The notes under the pieces are model-generated. The model was not told the origin of the DNA and did no database searches. It saw only the letters and a list, made by a program, of their open reading frames with translations. Shown in pieces: positions 13,401 to 25,091 of a stretch of 64,000 nucleotides of DNA (the first letter of the stretch is position 1; every line of letters begins with the position of its first letter). Made by a program: the position numbers and the translations under genes. The stretch is from Harmothoe impar (Eukaryota > Annelida > Polychaeta > Phyllodocida > Polynoidae): contig OX381713.1 in NCBI GenBank assembly GCA_947462335.1, positions 17,166,381 through 17,230,380 of the forward strand, given 5' to 3'.

Positions 13401-14995
13401 TGGCATTTGTTTCGGCCAGTCTAAGTTATATACATATATTAGTGATAGTTTCTGGGCATTTTATTTCATGTTACCTTCGAATGCTACACAATATCTCCAT
13501 CAGGATATATATCAAAGAGAATTTCCCCTATGCGTAGAAAACAGAGATTATGTCCTTCTACAAAGCTGAAATGTATCGTAAGTGCCGTGTCACCTTTCTA
13601 CAGATTCTGAATGCGACACATAATGTTTGCTCCCCTTAAAAGACCTCTTCTGCCTATTTCTTAGTGCCAACATGACCTCAGATATGATATGCATCTGTGG
13701 TAATAGCAGCCCCCTCCTCTACTAGGGGTAACCTATCTAATCAGTCCGCTCATGGTAAGCCAGTTGCCAGCCGTCACAAATACAGCTCTTACAAGACCAA
13801 CATGCCCAGCATAAAACCATACCGACCCCTATGGGAACCTCATGGACACTGGGCACACTGCTCAATGGAGATTTACCATATTGATCTGTATAAGGTATTA
13901 AGGAAGCAAATAACTCTCAATCTCAGCTCCCTCGTATAAGCTTTCAGGGTAATGTAATCTCTATTAAGATGAATATAAACACCTGAGTGCTTTATACTGT
14001 TATACATGTCAATATCTTAATGAGATGCTGTACCCCCAGTAACTTTCTATAACATGTCTGGCTCCCCTGTAAATTTTACAATGGATACTTGAATCAACGA
14101 AAGCGGCATAGGTCCTTTAAAGGGAAACGACATTGTAGCCCTGTCCTGATATCAACGGCAAAGGGGGGTGATAAAACAGTCAAACAGAGGGAGAAAAGAT
14201 ATGGCCCAAATCAAATGTCAACTACATAATGAATACTTTAGCAAGTGATCCTCATGTCTGGCATGTGTGATAAATGAAAATATTATATCTGGGGCAATAC
14301 AATTGTATTTGGATATAATTTGCAAGCCTCTGATATATGAATACTGACGAGTTGAAACCTGCCCACTATAACCATCATAATCAATGATGGTTGTGTGCTA
14401 CAAATAATTCAGAAATGATGTCCAATATTCATGAAAAGGCCATTTGGCTCGTGTGGGGGAGAGATGGCTGGGAATAGTCTTGCCTAAAGCAGTTTTGATT
14501 GCTGTTTATTCGTCCTTTGGCGTTTTAACATGCAATAAAGAGCTGCCCTGTGGGGATGGACGGAGATGGGATAAGATACCCATGACAAACGACAGCTCTT
14601 GTGCTACTTGAAGAAATGACCCAAATTGTTTGCAGTGTAATTTCGTGTGTAGCTAAGCAGTTTTCAAATTGCATAAAAAATAATACAACACTTGAATGAA
14701 ATATTGTTGAAGTAGAGAATGATTACCATTGACAGCTTCATGTGACAATGGGACTGAAGAGTAAATCGTTTTCTTGAAGGAGAGAAAAAGATTATTCAAT
14801 TCCCCTCTTTGATGATGAATGGCAGCTGTGGCGGGAATCACATTCTCACTATGAACAGTTACTATTAAAATGCATGAAGGGAATATCAAGTGGAAATAAA
14901 GTACCAAAGTAAATTCCACAGCCTCATCTTGTTAATATGCAACCGTTAATAACATGCTATATATGAAGAGGAAATAACCCATGAAATAACCCATG
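10498..14995. repeat. Tandem segmental duplication, unit I
   Basis: This unit aligns in the same order with unit II (15655-23612 continuing at 37258-37500). Matching islands are 10498-10720 (M1), 11185-11415 (M2), 12060-12380 (M3), 12700-12930 (M4), 13300-13600 (M5), 13660-13870 (M6), 14380-14580 (M7) and 14699-14930 (M8). Islands are strikingly similar while the DNA between them differs in length and sequence. No island has a convincing protein-level signal: in M3 and M6 most codon differences change the amino acid. Confidence 0.8.
12195..12257. other. Near-invariant core of island M3, unit I
   Basis: About 60 bases (GGGCATTAGTGGGTGG through GAAGTACCTGCC) are identical to 20592-20654 in unit II. 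The flanks carry many substitutions and a 12-base deletion. It lies in an open frame whose conceptual product has a hydrophobic stretch, but differences outside the core are mostly amino-acid changing, so a coding role is doubtful. Confidence 0.6.
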
Positions 14996-15100
14996 GCCCT
15001 ATTTCACGGCCCTGTGACGTCATCGAAATGGCGGTTTGTTTACATTTGAAAAAAGCTATCATAAGCCCTCAACCCCCCTATAGGCCCTAATAATTTTATT

Positions 15101-15209
15101 TTAGTCTATTTTATTGACTGGGTTATTTCACTTGTTGCATGTCAGTTCTACGGTCTCCTGAAATATGGCCTGACATGCAGCTCGTGAAACAACCCAGTCA
15201 ACAGACTAA
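15101..15209. repeat. Fold-back sequence
   Basis: An imperfect hairpin. The left arm carries TTAGTCTAT, TGACTGGGTTATTTCAC and GCATGTCAG, and the right arm carries the complements in reverse order, with arms of about 40-45 bases and a loop of about 27 bases. Just upstream (about 14985-15040) is a CGGCCCTGTGACGTCAT stretch whose complement appears near 46785-46812, so this is likely part of a dispersed repeat. Confidence 0.7.
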
Positions 15210-18200
15210 AACTTGTGAACCTTTGTCTATACTGCACATTGCCAGTCAGTACAAAGGGAGCACACAATCAAAGTAGCATAACCTCCATCTACAGGATATA
15301 TTAGATCTCCTGGTGGAATACACTATACCTCTTATAAATTAATGATACATTAGTCATTCCTTTCATCTGCTTAGGGGCCTGGTAGATGGGTGTTTATGTT
15401 TGTGTGTTAGGGGGGCGGGGGGTACCAACTACCGTATTTCCCCATTTATAAGCCTAGGCTATACTATACTATAATATTTCAAATGAGAAATTGACCTGGC
15501 CTATAAAAGCTTTAACCCATCTATCCATTTCTTAAGGATCAAAGCACTGCACATCTTGGCAGTTCCCACTTATATACATGTACATTTAACCCTATCCCCC
15601 CCCCCACCCTAAAAGAACATCCTCCCCAGACTTCACAATCCTCCCACACTGTTAAGCTAATGACCAGGTAAATATAGGCAGGGAAGAGACCCAGCTGACC
15701 TGTTTCTGTCAGGCCTGCCTGTCCTCCTGTGTGCAGAAGGGGCAGTTCCTCCTGTCAGCCGGCCATCACCCGCGGGAGCTTCCACGCACCAGGAGGACAA
15801 ACAGAGAGGCACTGGAGAACCTAGGATGGACACTGGTCCCCTCGATAGTGCCCTTTGGAAGGCATGGTCACAAACATATCCCCAGTTATAGAGAATGTAT
15901 TTTGGTAGAAATATCTTGTTCAGGTACAAAGCATAGCTAATTATGATACACAAAATTGACAGAGAACACCTATTTCTTTATAACATAGTACAGGCTATCT
16001 TACTTTCGTGTTATCCCCTGGAGAACCTAGGCTGGATCACTAAGCTGAAAGATGGTCTGCTTAGGGCAGTGTTCCAATCATCTGTTCTTTATTCTCTTGA
16101 ACCTATTACAAAGGTGTGTCTCACTGTCCACCATAGACAGCTAGTTATTAGTCTCTTATACCCATAGCCCATAGTAAAACATATTATTTGAACAGGGATG
16201 TGTATCATACAGTTTTTATACAAGTGGGCCTAAAGTAGCTACTTCATATGAGCTGATTCTACCTTCGCTGGGTGGTATCAAGTGAACTCCCAACAAACTA
16301 TTTAACATTGCGAGCTATTGCTTTCTAAACTATTCCATCCTGAATGACATGAAGAAGAAGAAAATAGCTTGCCATATTCTTGGATTTCTTAATCGAAATT
16401 GCCAACCATATTAGGTTTGCTTTGGCGATGCTAGATACAAACAAAAGGTAATAGGGAGCAGGTTATCTAAACTATTTATTCAAGCAGGTGTCGTACTTTA
16501 AGTATCAACCTTTCAATAACGATGCATACTGAGCTCAAAGTAAACACACATAGATGATGATCTTTTAAAACACCAACAGTTAAAAGCATTATTGGAGGTC
16601 AAGTAAAACTCACTTTTCATGTTTAAATAGTCGATCTAGAAAACTAAATGGTGGGTGACTAGATTTAATAAAATATTGGTATTATTGTGTACTGTTCGAA
16701 TGCTTGGATGTTGAAAGGATGATACCAAACAGGAGACGTCCCCAATAATCGGTGCAATGAATAGAAAACCAGCAATATATAATAGATATTTTCCTAATTT
16801 CTGGACAACAAAATGAATTCTATTAATATGGGATGCAGGCTACTGCCATCCATTTTCTGTTCATCCCTTTCATCTTCATAGTCTGGTAGTTGTCTATAAT
16901 CTGGTATCTTTCTAAACACTCTAGTACTAACTCCAATACCGCTGAACTGCTTCTATGCGGCACAAGAATGGGAACACCATGTCTTCACTAAGTGCTCCTC
17001 AATATTGAGACCCCTCAAACTGGTGTTAATGGTAGCCATTGATTGACATCTTCATTAGACAGCTCCTGTCCATTAATGCATTCGAATTATTCTTCAAGCC
17101 CTGCTGTGATTCATCATAGTCCAAATTGTATTGATTTTCAACAACAACCCCTGCTAATGTCTTTGTAACAGGGAGTTAACTAATTATTAAATAATGTATC
17201 CACTTCAACAGTACGGCATTGTGGGTGATGGACAATCCTGATTGATTCTCTAATGAAGGATATTCACTGAAGGCTACCTATTCACACAGGCGCAGTAGTC
17301 TTAAGACATTGGTCTGGTCTGTACAAAACATCCAACAGCCAACATAATTACGAATATGATTTATATTTTGTTATAAGCTATGAGGTCACAAGGACATAAT
17401 TTGTAGATAAATAGATAGATAAAAAGAGGATATAGGAAGGCTGATAATGAGGTTCTTAACATGATAAATTCCTAAGATGACACTATGATAATTGCAATAT
17501 CCTGTCCTTTTTCTCTTTTAAAGTCATAGCGTAAATTATGTTTAGAAAAAGAAGCAATCTACTAAGCAACATCATTTCCTCATTACATCAGTCGTAGGGT
17601 GTGAGTGTGTGACTGAGGGGGGGGGGCAGGAGAGGGGAAAGCAATGATATAAGCAATTATAATCATAGGCAAGTATAGAAGTGGCATAAGGGATATATTC
17701 TTATAGACAACTGTGGAACATCATTTAAACATCAATCCGGACCTGGTGAAGGTGATAGATGTCAAATGTATACAGTTATTGCGACCTTAAATAGTAGTCT
17801 ATACAAGGAGGAGGAAGGATTGGTGTTCAAGTTTCAGGAATCCTGTCATGCAATGCTTATAACTAAGGTTTTACTTTTTTATATTGTATAGTGTAGCCTG
17901 AGATCTACATATTATTTTATTTAAGTGACTTGGGAATAATTGCTTAACATTCCAACTGTATATCAGCAGTATATTAGAGCTGGGTTATGAGTGTAGCTCA
18001 ATATAGTTCTTTAGTATGGAAAAACAGGTCTACATTTGTGAAAACTGTGATGATATGTGGATTCTTAGTTTAAAGAATGCACTTTTGACCAGACAAATAC
18101 AGACAATGCTTTCAATTCATTGCAGATAATGCAGAATGACTATTGAGGTTAAAGACCATGGTAACTCATAACCCTAATTCCTTTAAGTGAAGAAAATCGT

Positions 18201-18435
18201 ATTATGTTAACCGCAAATCAGATAATTGGGGAGATGAAATTGGAGACTTTTCATGAAAATATCATTGGTCAATTATTAAGCATCATTATGTTTTGATTTG
18301 TCTTAAGTATTGAAAAATAAGGACCACTAATCAACTAAAGTAAGAAAGAATGAGAGGAGAATTAAGAATGTCAAGCAAATTTAGCAATAACCCAATAACA
18401 CAGACCCATAGTAAAACTGATAAATTCCCAGGTAA

Positions 18436-19379
18436 GGGGCCGTCCATAAATGACGTCACACTGGAGGGGGTGGGTGGGTGTTGGTCTGAGTGTGACAAAG
18501 TGTGACAGGGGGGTGGGTGGGTGTCAATTCTAGTGTGACGTCACATTTTGAAAAATACAAATAATGGCATTTTCAGAACCTCAAGACTACTCTTTTTAAC
18601 AAAAAAAACACCCTCACATAACCCAGGTAAAAGAAAAACAATAGATCAGTTTGTTTATTCAAGATTGGGTGCACATACTCTTCAAAGTCAGAAATTCGCC
18701 ATGATGCAATGTATTCAACAGGGTCAGAGGCGAATAGTTCCCCATAGCAGGGAAATATCAGGTACGATCTTGCCCCCCATGATAAGTTTAGAAACCATCT
18801 GAACGGAAAGACCAGTGCCACGCCTCTTTCTTTTTTTTACCTGTCAGCACCTTGGATTGAGGGTCATAAGAATCATACAATGCCTGGGATCTATGAATAC
18901 TCATGCGAACATGTTATCATTTTAGATAATTGCAATTGCAATTCAGTCTAGCATCTTCCAGATTGAGAGTGGATAAATTTTATCCTCTTGTAAACTGATC
19001 AAAAAGTGGCCGCTGGCCGAGGATCGCCGGTCTCTCGTCGGCTTGACGCTGACTAAATTTGAAAGGGTTTGAATTAGAACTTAAGCTAGTATGATAAAAT
19101 CCATCACTACCCATTTAGAGGGACTTTGATCGTGATTTTGCATTGCTCAATCATAATTCATGTATGAACCACTCTCACCTGAAAGTCAGGAAGTGGTTTT
19201 AGGGACAATGATGCTGACTTTTCTGAGTGTGTACATTAAGCAGGGGGGGGGGGGTGTCTGCACATTTGTGACATAATTTTCTAGGGGGGTGTTGGCTGTT
19301 GTGTGACAAAGTGTGATAGGGGGGTGGGTGGGTCTTGAAAATGCCTCAAATTAGTGTGACGTCATTTATGGATGGCCCC
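18436..19379. mobile_element. PIF/Harbinger-type MITE (family C)
   Basis: Terminal inverted repeats begin GGGGCCGTCCATAAATGACG and end in the near-exact complement ending GGATGGCCCC. The flanks are TAA at 18433-18435 and TAA at 19380-19382. A 3 bp TAA duplication and GG-rich ends fit the PIF/Harbinger superfamily. Both ends also carry GTGTGACAAAGTGTGA plus G-rich GGGTGGGTGGG runs. Internal open frames (about 80 codons) have no transposase motif, so it is non-autonomous. Confidence 0.88.
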
Positions 19380-19814
19380 TAATGAACCTCACATGGCTCA
19401 CATTTGGAATGTAGAAACTGTCTCACCAGGATCGCAGGAGCTCAATATGCCATTGTGGACCAAACAATCGCAGTTGCACAAACTGTTCCCATATGTGATC
19501 TATGCATAGACACTTAGGTGAGGGTATTTATGTCAAGGGTAGTAAAACGTCTATCCTGTAGCTGTGAGTTAGGCCAGATAATGGGTTAAGTAGGGGATGC
19601 ACTCTACAACAGTAAACCGTAATTCGGTAAACTATGATAAATGTGAAACCTTTTACAGTTGCATAGTAAATGGACCTTTTTCTCTATAATGTTTGCGTGT
19701 CTTCTTCGTTCGATAACAACAAAATCAAGAATAAATGTATATGCTAACAGAATGCAGTTACCTATTTCATTACTCTGACCATAAATACTACTTGGAGGTT
19801 AAGCATTGATCATC

Positions 19815-20030
19815 CACACAAAAAGTAAAGGCGTCAACTGTGTCTGCTACGTGGCTCTGGTAAAATAGAAAGTAAACAGCTAATGACTCTGCTTATATGA
19901 AGGATCAACTTGAGTTGACTCTCTACCATCAGTGTCAACCCAGTGTTGACTCTCATAATACGCAGAGTCATTAGCTGTTTGACTCCCTATTTTACCAGAG
20001 CCACAGTTGACTCCTTTACCTTTCTGTGTG
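19815..20030. mobile_element. Fold-back MITE
   Basis: A ~216 bp sequence whose two halves are nearly complementary. Ends read CACACAAAAAGTAAAGG and CCTTTACCTTTCTGTGTG. Inner arms share GGCTCTGGTAAAATAG and CAGCTAATGACTCTGC with their complements. The centre has AGTTGACTCT words. It is non-coding. Confidence 0.85.
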
Positions 20031-20591
20031 TCTGTACAGCTTGCCATTGGGGAAATAGGTGAAAGAGAGAGACGTAAAGGTCAGCAAGGCACATGCAAAC
20101 ACATCACCTTAAAGCCACTGGAGATAATGGCCCGGGGAGTATGAGAGGCCACAGAAGGCAGTAGCAAAGGGAGTAGAGAGAATGTTGACCTTTTCTAATT
20201 GCAAGTGTATACAGTACAAATATAGACTAACTGGCACATTATCTAGATATTACCATATTACCCATATCCTTAGGATTAACAATAATATGCTTCCAGTCTG
20301 AGTGGCTGTTTTACTCCACTATTTTCTTTGATAGTGTTACACTCTAAACCCAAAGAGAAATGATACAGCTTGATAAGCTTTTAAATCGAAGTCGACATTT
20401 ACTTACATATAAGCTGATATTGCCATCACAATGGTAAAGGCACCCAACAAGATAAGATAGCTTCTATGCAACAATCCTATTCAACTTATTGCTCAGGGAA
20501 AGCTCCACATCTTGTTCATCACCACATTATACCAAATGCAGATCATACTCAGACACTACAAGACAGGGACCAATGGAGTCCCTCCTCCTCG

Positions 20592-20654
20592 GGGGCATTA
20601 GTGGGTGGATCATGGCTGCCTTAACTGCCGTCCTCCTGGGAGAAGTACCTGCCT
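20592..20654. other. Near-invariant core of island M3, unit II
   Basis: Partner of 12195-12257, identical across about 60 bases. The neighbouring open frame keeps the reading frame because the nearby deletion is 12 bases, but substitutions around it are mainly non-synonymous. Confidence 0.6.
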
Positions 20655-21479
20655 TAATGCTCACAACCAGAGCCCACTCAGGGCCTACCCTGAGCTGCTC
20701 CCAGAATGCAGCCTGTCGGTACAGGTTAGGGAGCTGCTCCCACCTGGGGCCATACCAACCAGGGGGAGTTAAAGTACACAGCAGGTAATGGGTCATTATT
20801 ATTACAAAGTCAGTCTTTAGGGACAGTGCACATGCAGTACATTCCCTTGTAATTTAATTTTAGAATATATGTTGTACTTGAAAATGACATTGTAGTACAC
20901 ATGCTGCACATTTAAGCTCCTAATGACTGCATCACAGAGATTCTTTAAAAATAACATATCTGTAGGACTAGAGGAAAAGAATATATAAATATGTATGAGG
21001 CCTATCATATGTCTAAACAGCTGTTAAGGGTGTCAGTTAGGTGCATACTAGCGGGGAATTATCTATACGTATGGGATAGGAGGAGATGGTGGGACGTGGG
21101 CGGCTTTATGAGGGCACAGTGGCCATCAGACCTGTTTGGATCTGCCTCTCGTCACATGTTCACCGGGCCAAGATCCAATCACTCTGTGATCCTTGGGGAT
21201 TCAAGGACCAGGCCCCCAATTAAAGGTCTCCCACTCGCCAGACCTCTGCCACTCTGCTAGCCTTAAAGGTAGACCACTGTTTCCTCTTCATTTATAGCTG
21301 GAGGTGCCCTTTACTATAGCCATACTAGTCTCCGGTCTCTTACAGCACTTTAACATCCTTGAGGTGAATTAAATAATAGGATACAGTCAGTTTGAAAGAG
21401 TAAAATAAGCCCTATTTACCATAGCTTCCTTCTACCGGAACAGAGGCACCAAGATTTAATGTTCTCATCATGTTGTTTA

Positions 21480-21873
21480 GGCCACCTTTTTTTGATAACT
21501 TGGATTACGGGCTTTTACTGTAAATATTTTGGAAAGGCAGAGGGAAAAAAAAAGAAAAAAAAGCTGTTTTACACACCGCCCAGAGTACCGAAAATTCCCA
21601 AAGGGCAGAGGCAAAATAAAAAAAGAAAAAAAAAGCATTGGTAACCTCATTTTTTGGTAATATACTGAAGGTATGTTGAGAACTATCCCTAATCTGAAAG
21701 GCCTTATTCCATCTTTTGCTGGTCAACAGGTACTTTTTTTTTTTTTGGTAAATATTTTCAAAAAATCTCGGAGGGAAAAGGTAAAAAAAAAAAAAAAAAC
21801 TTTTTTTTTTTTTGCAATTTGCCAAAAATCTCGGCGGCGGATCCGTAATCCAAGTTATCAGAATAAAACGGCC
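21480..21873. mobile_element. PIF/Harbinger-type MITE, A/T-homopolymer interior
   Basis: Inverted ends start GGCC and share a perfect 18-base block TGATAACTTGGATTACGG (21493-21510, complement at 21843-21860). Flanks are TTA at 21477-21479 and TTA at 21874-21876, a 3 bp TWA duplication typical of PIF/Harbinger. The interior holds many A and T runs. The flanks correspond to continuous sequence near 13110-13130 in unit I, which acts as an approximate empty site. Confidence 0.85.
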
Positions 21874-23608
21874 TTACTCAAGGGTACAGTGAAACATTGG
21901 AGCCCGACATTCTCATGAGGTAAGAGATGCAAAAGGGCCCATTTGTGAAGATAATGTATCTTATAGAGTAGACTCCAGTATTTGCAAATGTAGTTGATTA
22001 GGTACTATGAGTGGGTCTACCTAACAGACAGGATGCATTTATATGTATATTTTAGAAATACAGAGCGTCAAATATATTATTTACATACATTAAAGTTATA
22101 CCATGAATGCCTATTACAACATGGCATTTATCTATACTACTTCGGTATCCTTAACACACTTGGAAGAGACATGGTAGATGCTTTTTATAATTACATTCTC
22201 CACCTCCTGTACTGATATAACCTGATAACATTTGCGACAATATATATCTTATTATTCTTCCATGTACTATACAAAACATACTAAAGTAACTGCTTTCTGT
22301 TGTATTTACAAAGACATGGAGAAGATTTTGTATATATTTATGCTGATTTTATAGTATCCTGCGAAGGAGTAATTCACTTCATATTTCCTTTGGATCCGTC
22401 TGTACACATAGTTTTTAAACCTTTTCATCTTTCTACTATGTTGTATGGTTGGATGCTGCAAAATGTCCTTATGAGGACTTACATCAAAGAACATTTCCTA
22501 TATTCATAGAACATAGTGGAAAACAGATACTATGTCATTCTACAAGCGCAGATGTATAGAAACTGCAGAGTCACCTTTCTACGGCTTCTGAATGCTACAC
22601 ATGTATTTGCTCACCATAAAAGACCTCTTCTGGCTATTTCTTAGTGCCAACACTACCCCAGATACAATACACATGCATGGTGACAGCTCTCCTAGAGGTA
22701 ACCTATTTAATCAGTCCCCTCATGGTAAGCCGGTACCGGGCGGTCACAAATACGGCTCTTACAGGACCAGTGTGACCAGCATAAAAGCCATCCCCAGCGC
22801 CCCCTACCTACCCCTATAGGAACCTTGTGGACACTGGCCAGTGACTGTGCATGCAGTCTAGATGAGGAGCATTATTACTGTATAGACCTGTTTAAATGCT
22901 GGGCTCCCATATAAATGTACTAAATGTGGGTGCTATAGATATGTACTAACTATGGAACTTCCAGGATATTTTTCTGAGGTGAAGAAGCCACCTTCATGTG
23001 TCAATACAATTGATGTGCTATTTACAACTAGCTATTGAGGGAATTCATGTGGTATTTTCCCCCCTTTTTATAGATTTGGTCAGATGCCATATCCAATACT
23101 GGTCTTGAATAACTGCTGGTTTTGTATAAGTGATGTTACGTAACATGACTTGTAAATTGATAAGCACCAGACAACTATATAGTTATATACAGACCAATAT
23201 GACAGTGCTATGCTGCTCCCCAGTTTACTTTCTGTGAAATGTCCTGTACCTCTACAAGGCAGGTATGTATGCTTTACAATGTATACATAAGTCCTAAAAG
23301 ACAGCATAGATTCTCTGATGGAGAACTAAAATAATGTACCCTTGCCCTTATATCAACTGGAAAACGAGAGCATAAAGCGACAAATGTCCAATCTCTACGA
23401 AAAGGTCTTTTGGCTCATTTGCAGAAAAGTTATTTCTTTTGAGAGAGAGATGGGTAGGAAACCAGATCCAGTAGTTTTGATTGTTGTTTATTCAACGTGA
23501 GCGTTTTAACATGTAATGAATAACTCCTTGTGGGGAGATGGGTGGAAGTGGAGGAGGTTTGATAAAACACCTCCTGCGGCCGAAAGTAAAAATAACAAAA
23601 CTGACAAG

Positions 23609-23612
23609 ATAT
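23609..23612. repeat. Target-site duplication (left), ATAT
   Basis: ATAT abuts the left LTR and is matched by ATAT at 37258-37261. Only a 4 bp match is found. Unit I (about 14698-14710) retains the related uninterrupted sequence. Confidence 0.8.
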
Positions 23613-24159
23613 TGTAGTTGGTCTCTTACTACGTATGTAACACTTGAGTACAAAAACCAGACAAGGTAAATTAGACTTTAATATACGGCGACTTTATTGT
23701 AAAGGTAACTCTTGGGTATTATAGTACAAGTATAACCAGCGGATATACAAGATCAGAACAGATATATAATACAGTGGGGCAACCCTATAGCATAGAGTTA
23801 AGCCCGTGAGCACAGGGTGGTCATGTCACGACAGTCCCAAACCTGACTGACTTCCAATGGAGAAGTAGCCGTCTTATATACAGCGCTGCATAGCCACGTG
23901 ACCGTACTAGCAGCGCCACCTGTTAGGTTTAGTTATGTAAAATGCTTATGTAACAACTACCGACGGTAACCGAAGGTGGTACCGGTACACTACCGTATAG
24001 ATAACCGAACTAGAGGAGTCGGTGTATGTAACGAACCTACGACACTAGTTAGATGAATAAAACAGTTATTAAACACAATAGAACCGTGTTGTCTTACATC
24101 ATACAACATACAATAGATATACAACAATAACAGCTAGACTTTATAGTCAACCCGTTACA
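23613..24159 (-). repeat. 3' LTR of Ty3/gypsy element
   Basis: A 547 bp LTR with TG...CA ends, read on the minus strand (24159 towards 23613). Minus-strand TATA box GTATATAAG at 23881-23873, AATAAA at 23698-23693, and the element-wide motif ACCGACGGT at 23959-23967 in U3. It differs from the other LTR by one base that I can see (T in this copy, G in the other, within GAACC[T/G]ACGACAC), so the insertion is very recent. It supplies the transcript end. Confidence 0.97.
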
Positions 24160-24171
24160 CTACCCCCCTTA
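24160..24171 (-). other. Polypurine tract (plus-strand primer)
   Basis: Directly upstream (minus sense) of the 3' LTR is AAGGGGGGTAG followed by TGTAACGGG of the LTR. Position and composition match the polypurine tract that primes plus-strand DNA synthesis. Confidence 0.85.
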
Positions 24172-25091
24172 AGAATGTAGGAAGGGTTGGTTTTATAATA
24201 ATAATACCTCTTGGATACATTATATACCACGTATATCTATTTATCAACAAGTAACATTTCTACTCATAGTAACAACAGGCATACATACATGAACAACCAG
24301 GTTAACATGTATATAACAGTTTATATCAACAATATAGTCTTTGGTATCAAACCATAGTCCCGTAGGCACATGATATAAAAACTGTCCAACTGATAGTCCT
24401 AGACTAGTATCAGTTAAAAGTAAAGGCACCAAATAACCACCTTGGAAACTCAACACATCACCTACTACATTCAGCAATGGTGCGAATCCGTGTGGAGTTA
24501 GTGTCCTTATATATAAATAATAGAACTATAATAGCTCTCACTTCCTTTGGCGAAGAAAAGTTTTATAATTGGAACTATAGCAGTTCCCACTTCCTTTGGC
24601 GTAGAAAAGTTTATATATAAAAATCCATAGTAGCGTATCCTAAATAAGGTGGGATAGATCGTCATCCTTATTAGGGGCGGTACTCCAGTACCTAGCAGTT
24701 TATGGTGGTAGAGATGGATAGAGTCCAGTACCGGTATAGTACTTCCATCTCTTGTGAAATATAAATATAAAAAGGTAGGTCCGTGCCTCCCTATAAATAA
24801 TTATCACAGGAGGATGATCCATAATAGTTCATAGGTCACAATAGTAGAATGCGACCACAGGATCAGGAGCCCTGGACAGTAGTAGAGAACCGACGGTTGT
24901 GGCTTAGTAGTAAACCACGGTTTGAAGACATCAGGCTGCTTCCAGTGTGGTGGCAGTAGTGACTAGGTTAAGTCACGACAGCACCGTCGGGCTGCTTCGG
25001 TTGTCCAGGGGCGTGTAGCTGCGTCGATGGTTTAGTTTTACCTCCGAGGGGCGGAACAGTGCACCCCAGAGGGCCTGACAGGGGACCATCC
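24172..25091 (-). other. Retrotransposon 3' non-coding region
   Basis: About 920 bp between the end of ORF3 and the polypurine tract. It contains an imperfect direct repeat of about 60 bp (around 24517-24620, sharing CACTTCCTTTGGCG and AGAAAAGTTT) and one copy of ACCGACGGT at 24889-24897. No ORF with recognisable content. Confidence 0.7.

Larger units (their letters stand above)
15655..23612. repeat. Tandem segmental duplication, unit II (left part)
   Basis: Second copy of the unit seen at 10498-14995. Islands in order are 15655-15850 (M1), 16940-17180 (M2), 20470-20770 (M3), 21060-21260 (M4), 22020-22600 (M5), 22640-22860 (M6) and 23390-23570 (M7). M8 follows on the far side of the retrotransposon at 37258-37500. 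The unit is longer than unit I partly because MITEs sit at 18436-19379, 19815-20030 and 21480-21873. No protein-coding gene was recognised. Confidence 0.8.

Noticed and set aside
13697..13939. Open frame shared in part with 22592-22819
   Set aside because: Codon-by-codon comparison shows mainly non-synonymous changes, and the frames diverge in their 3' parts.
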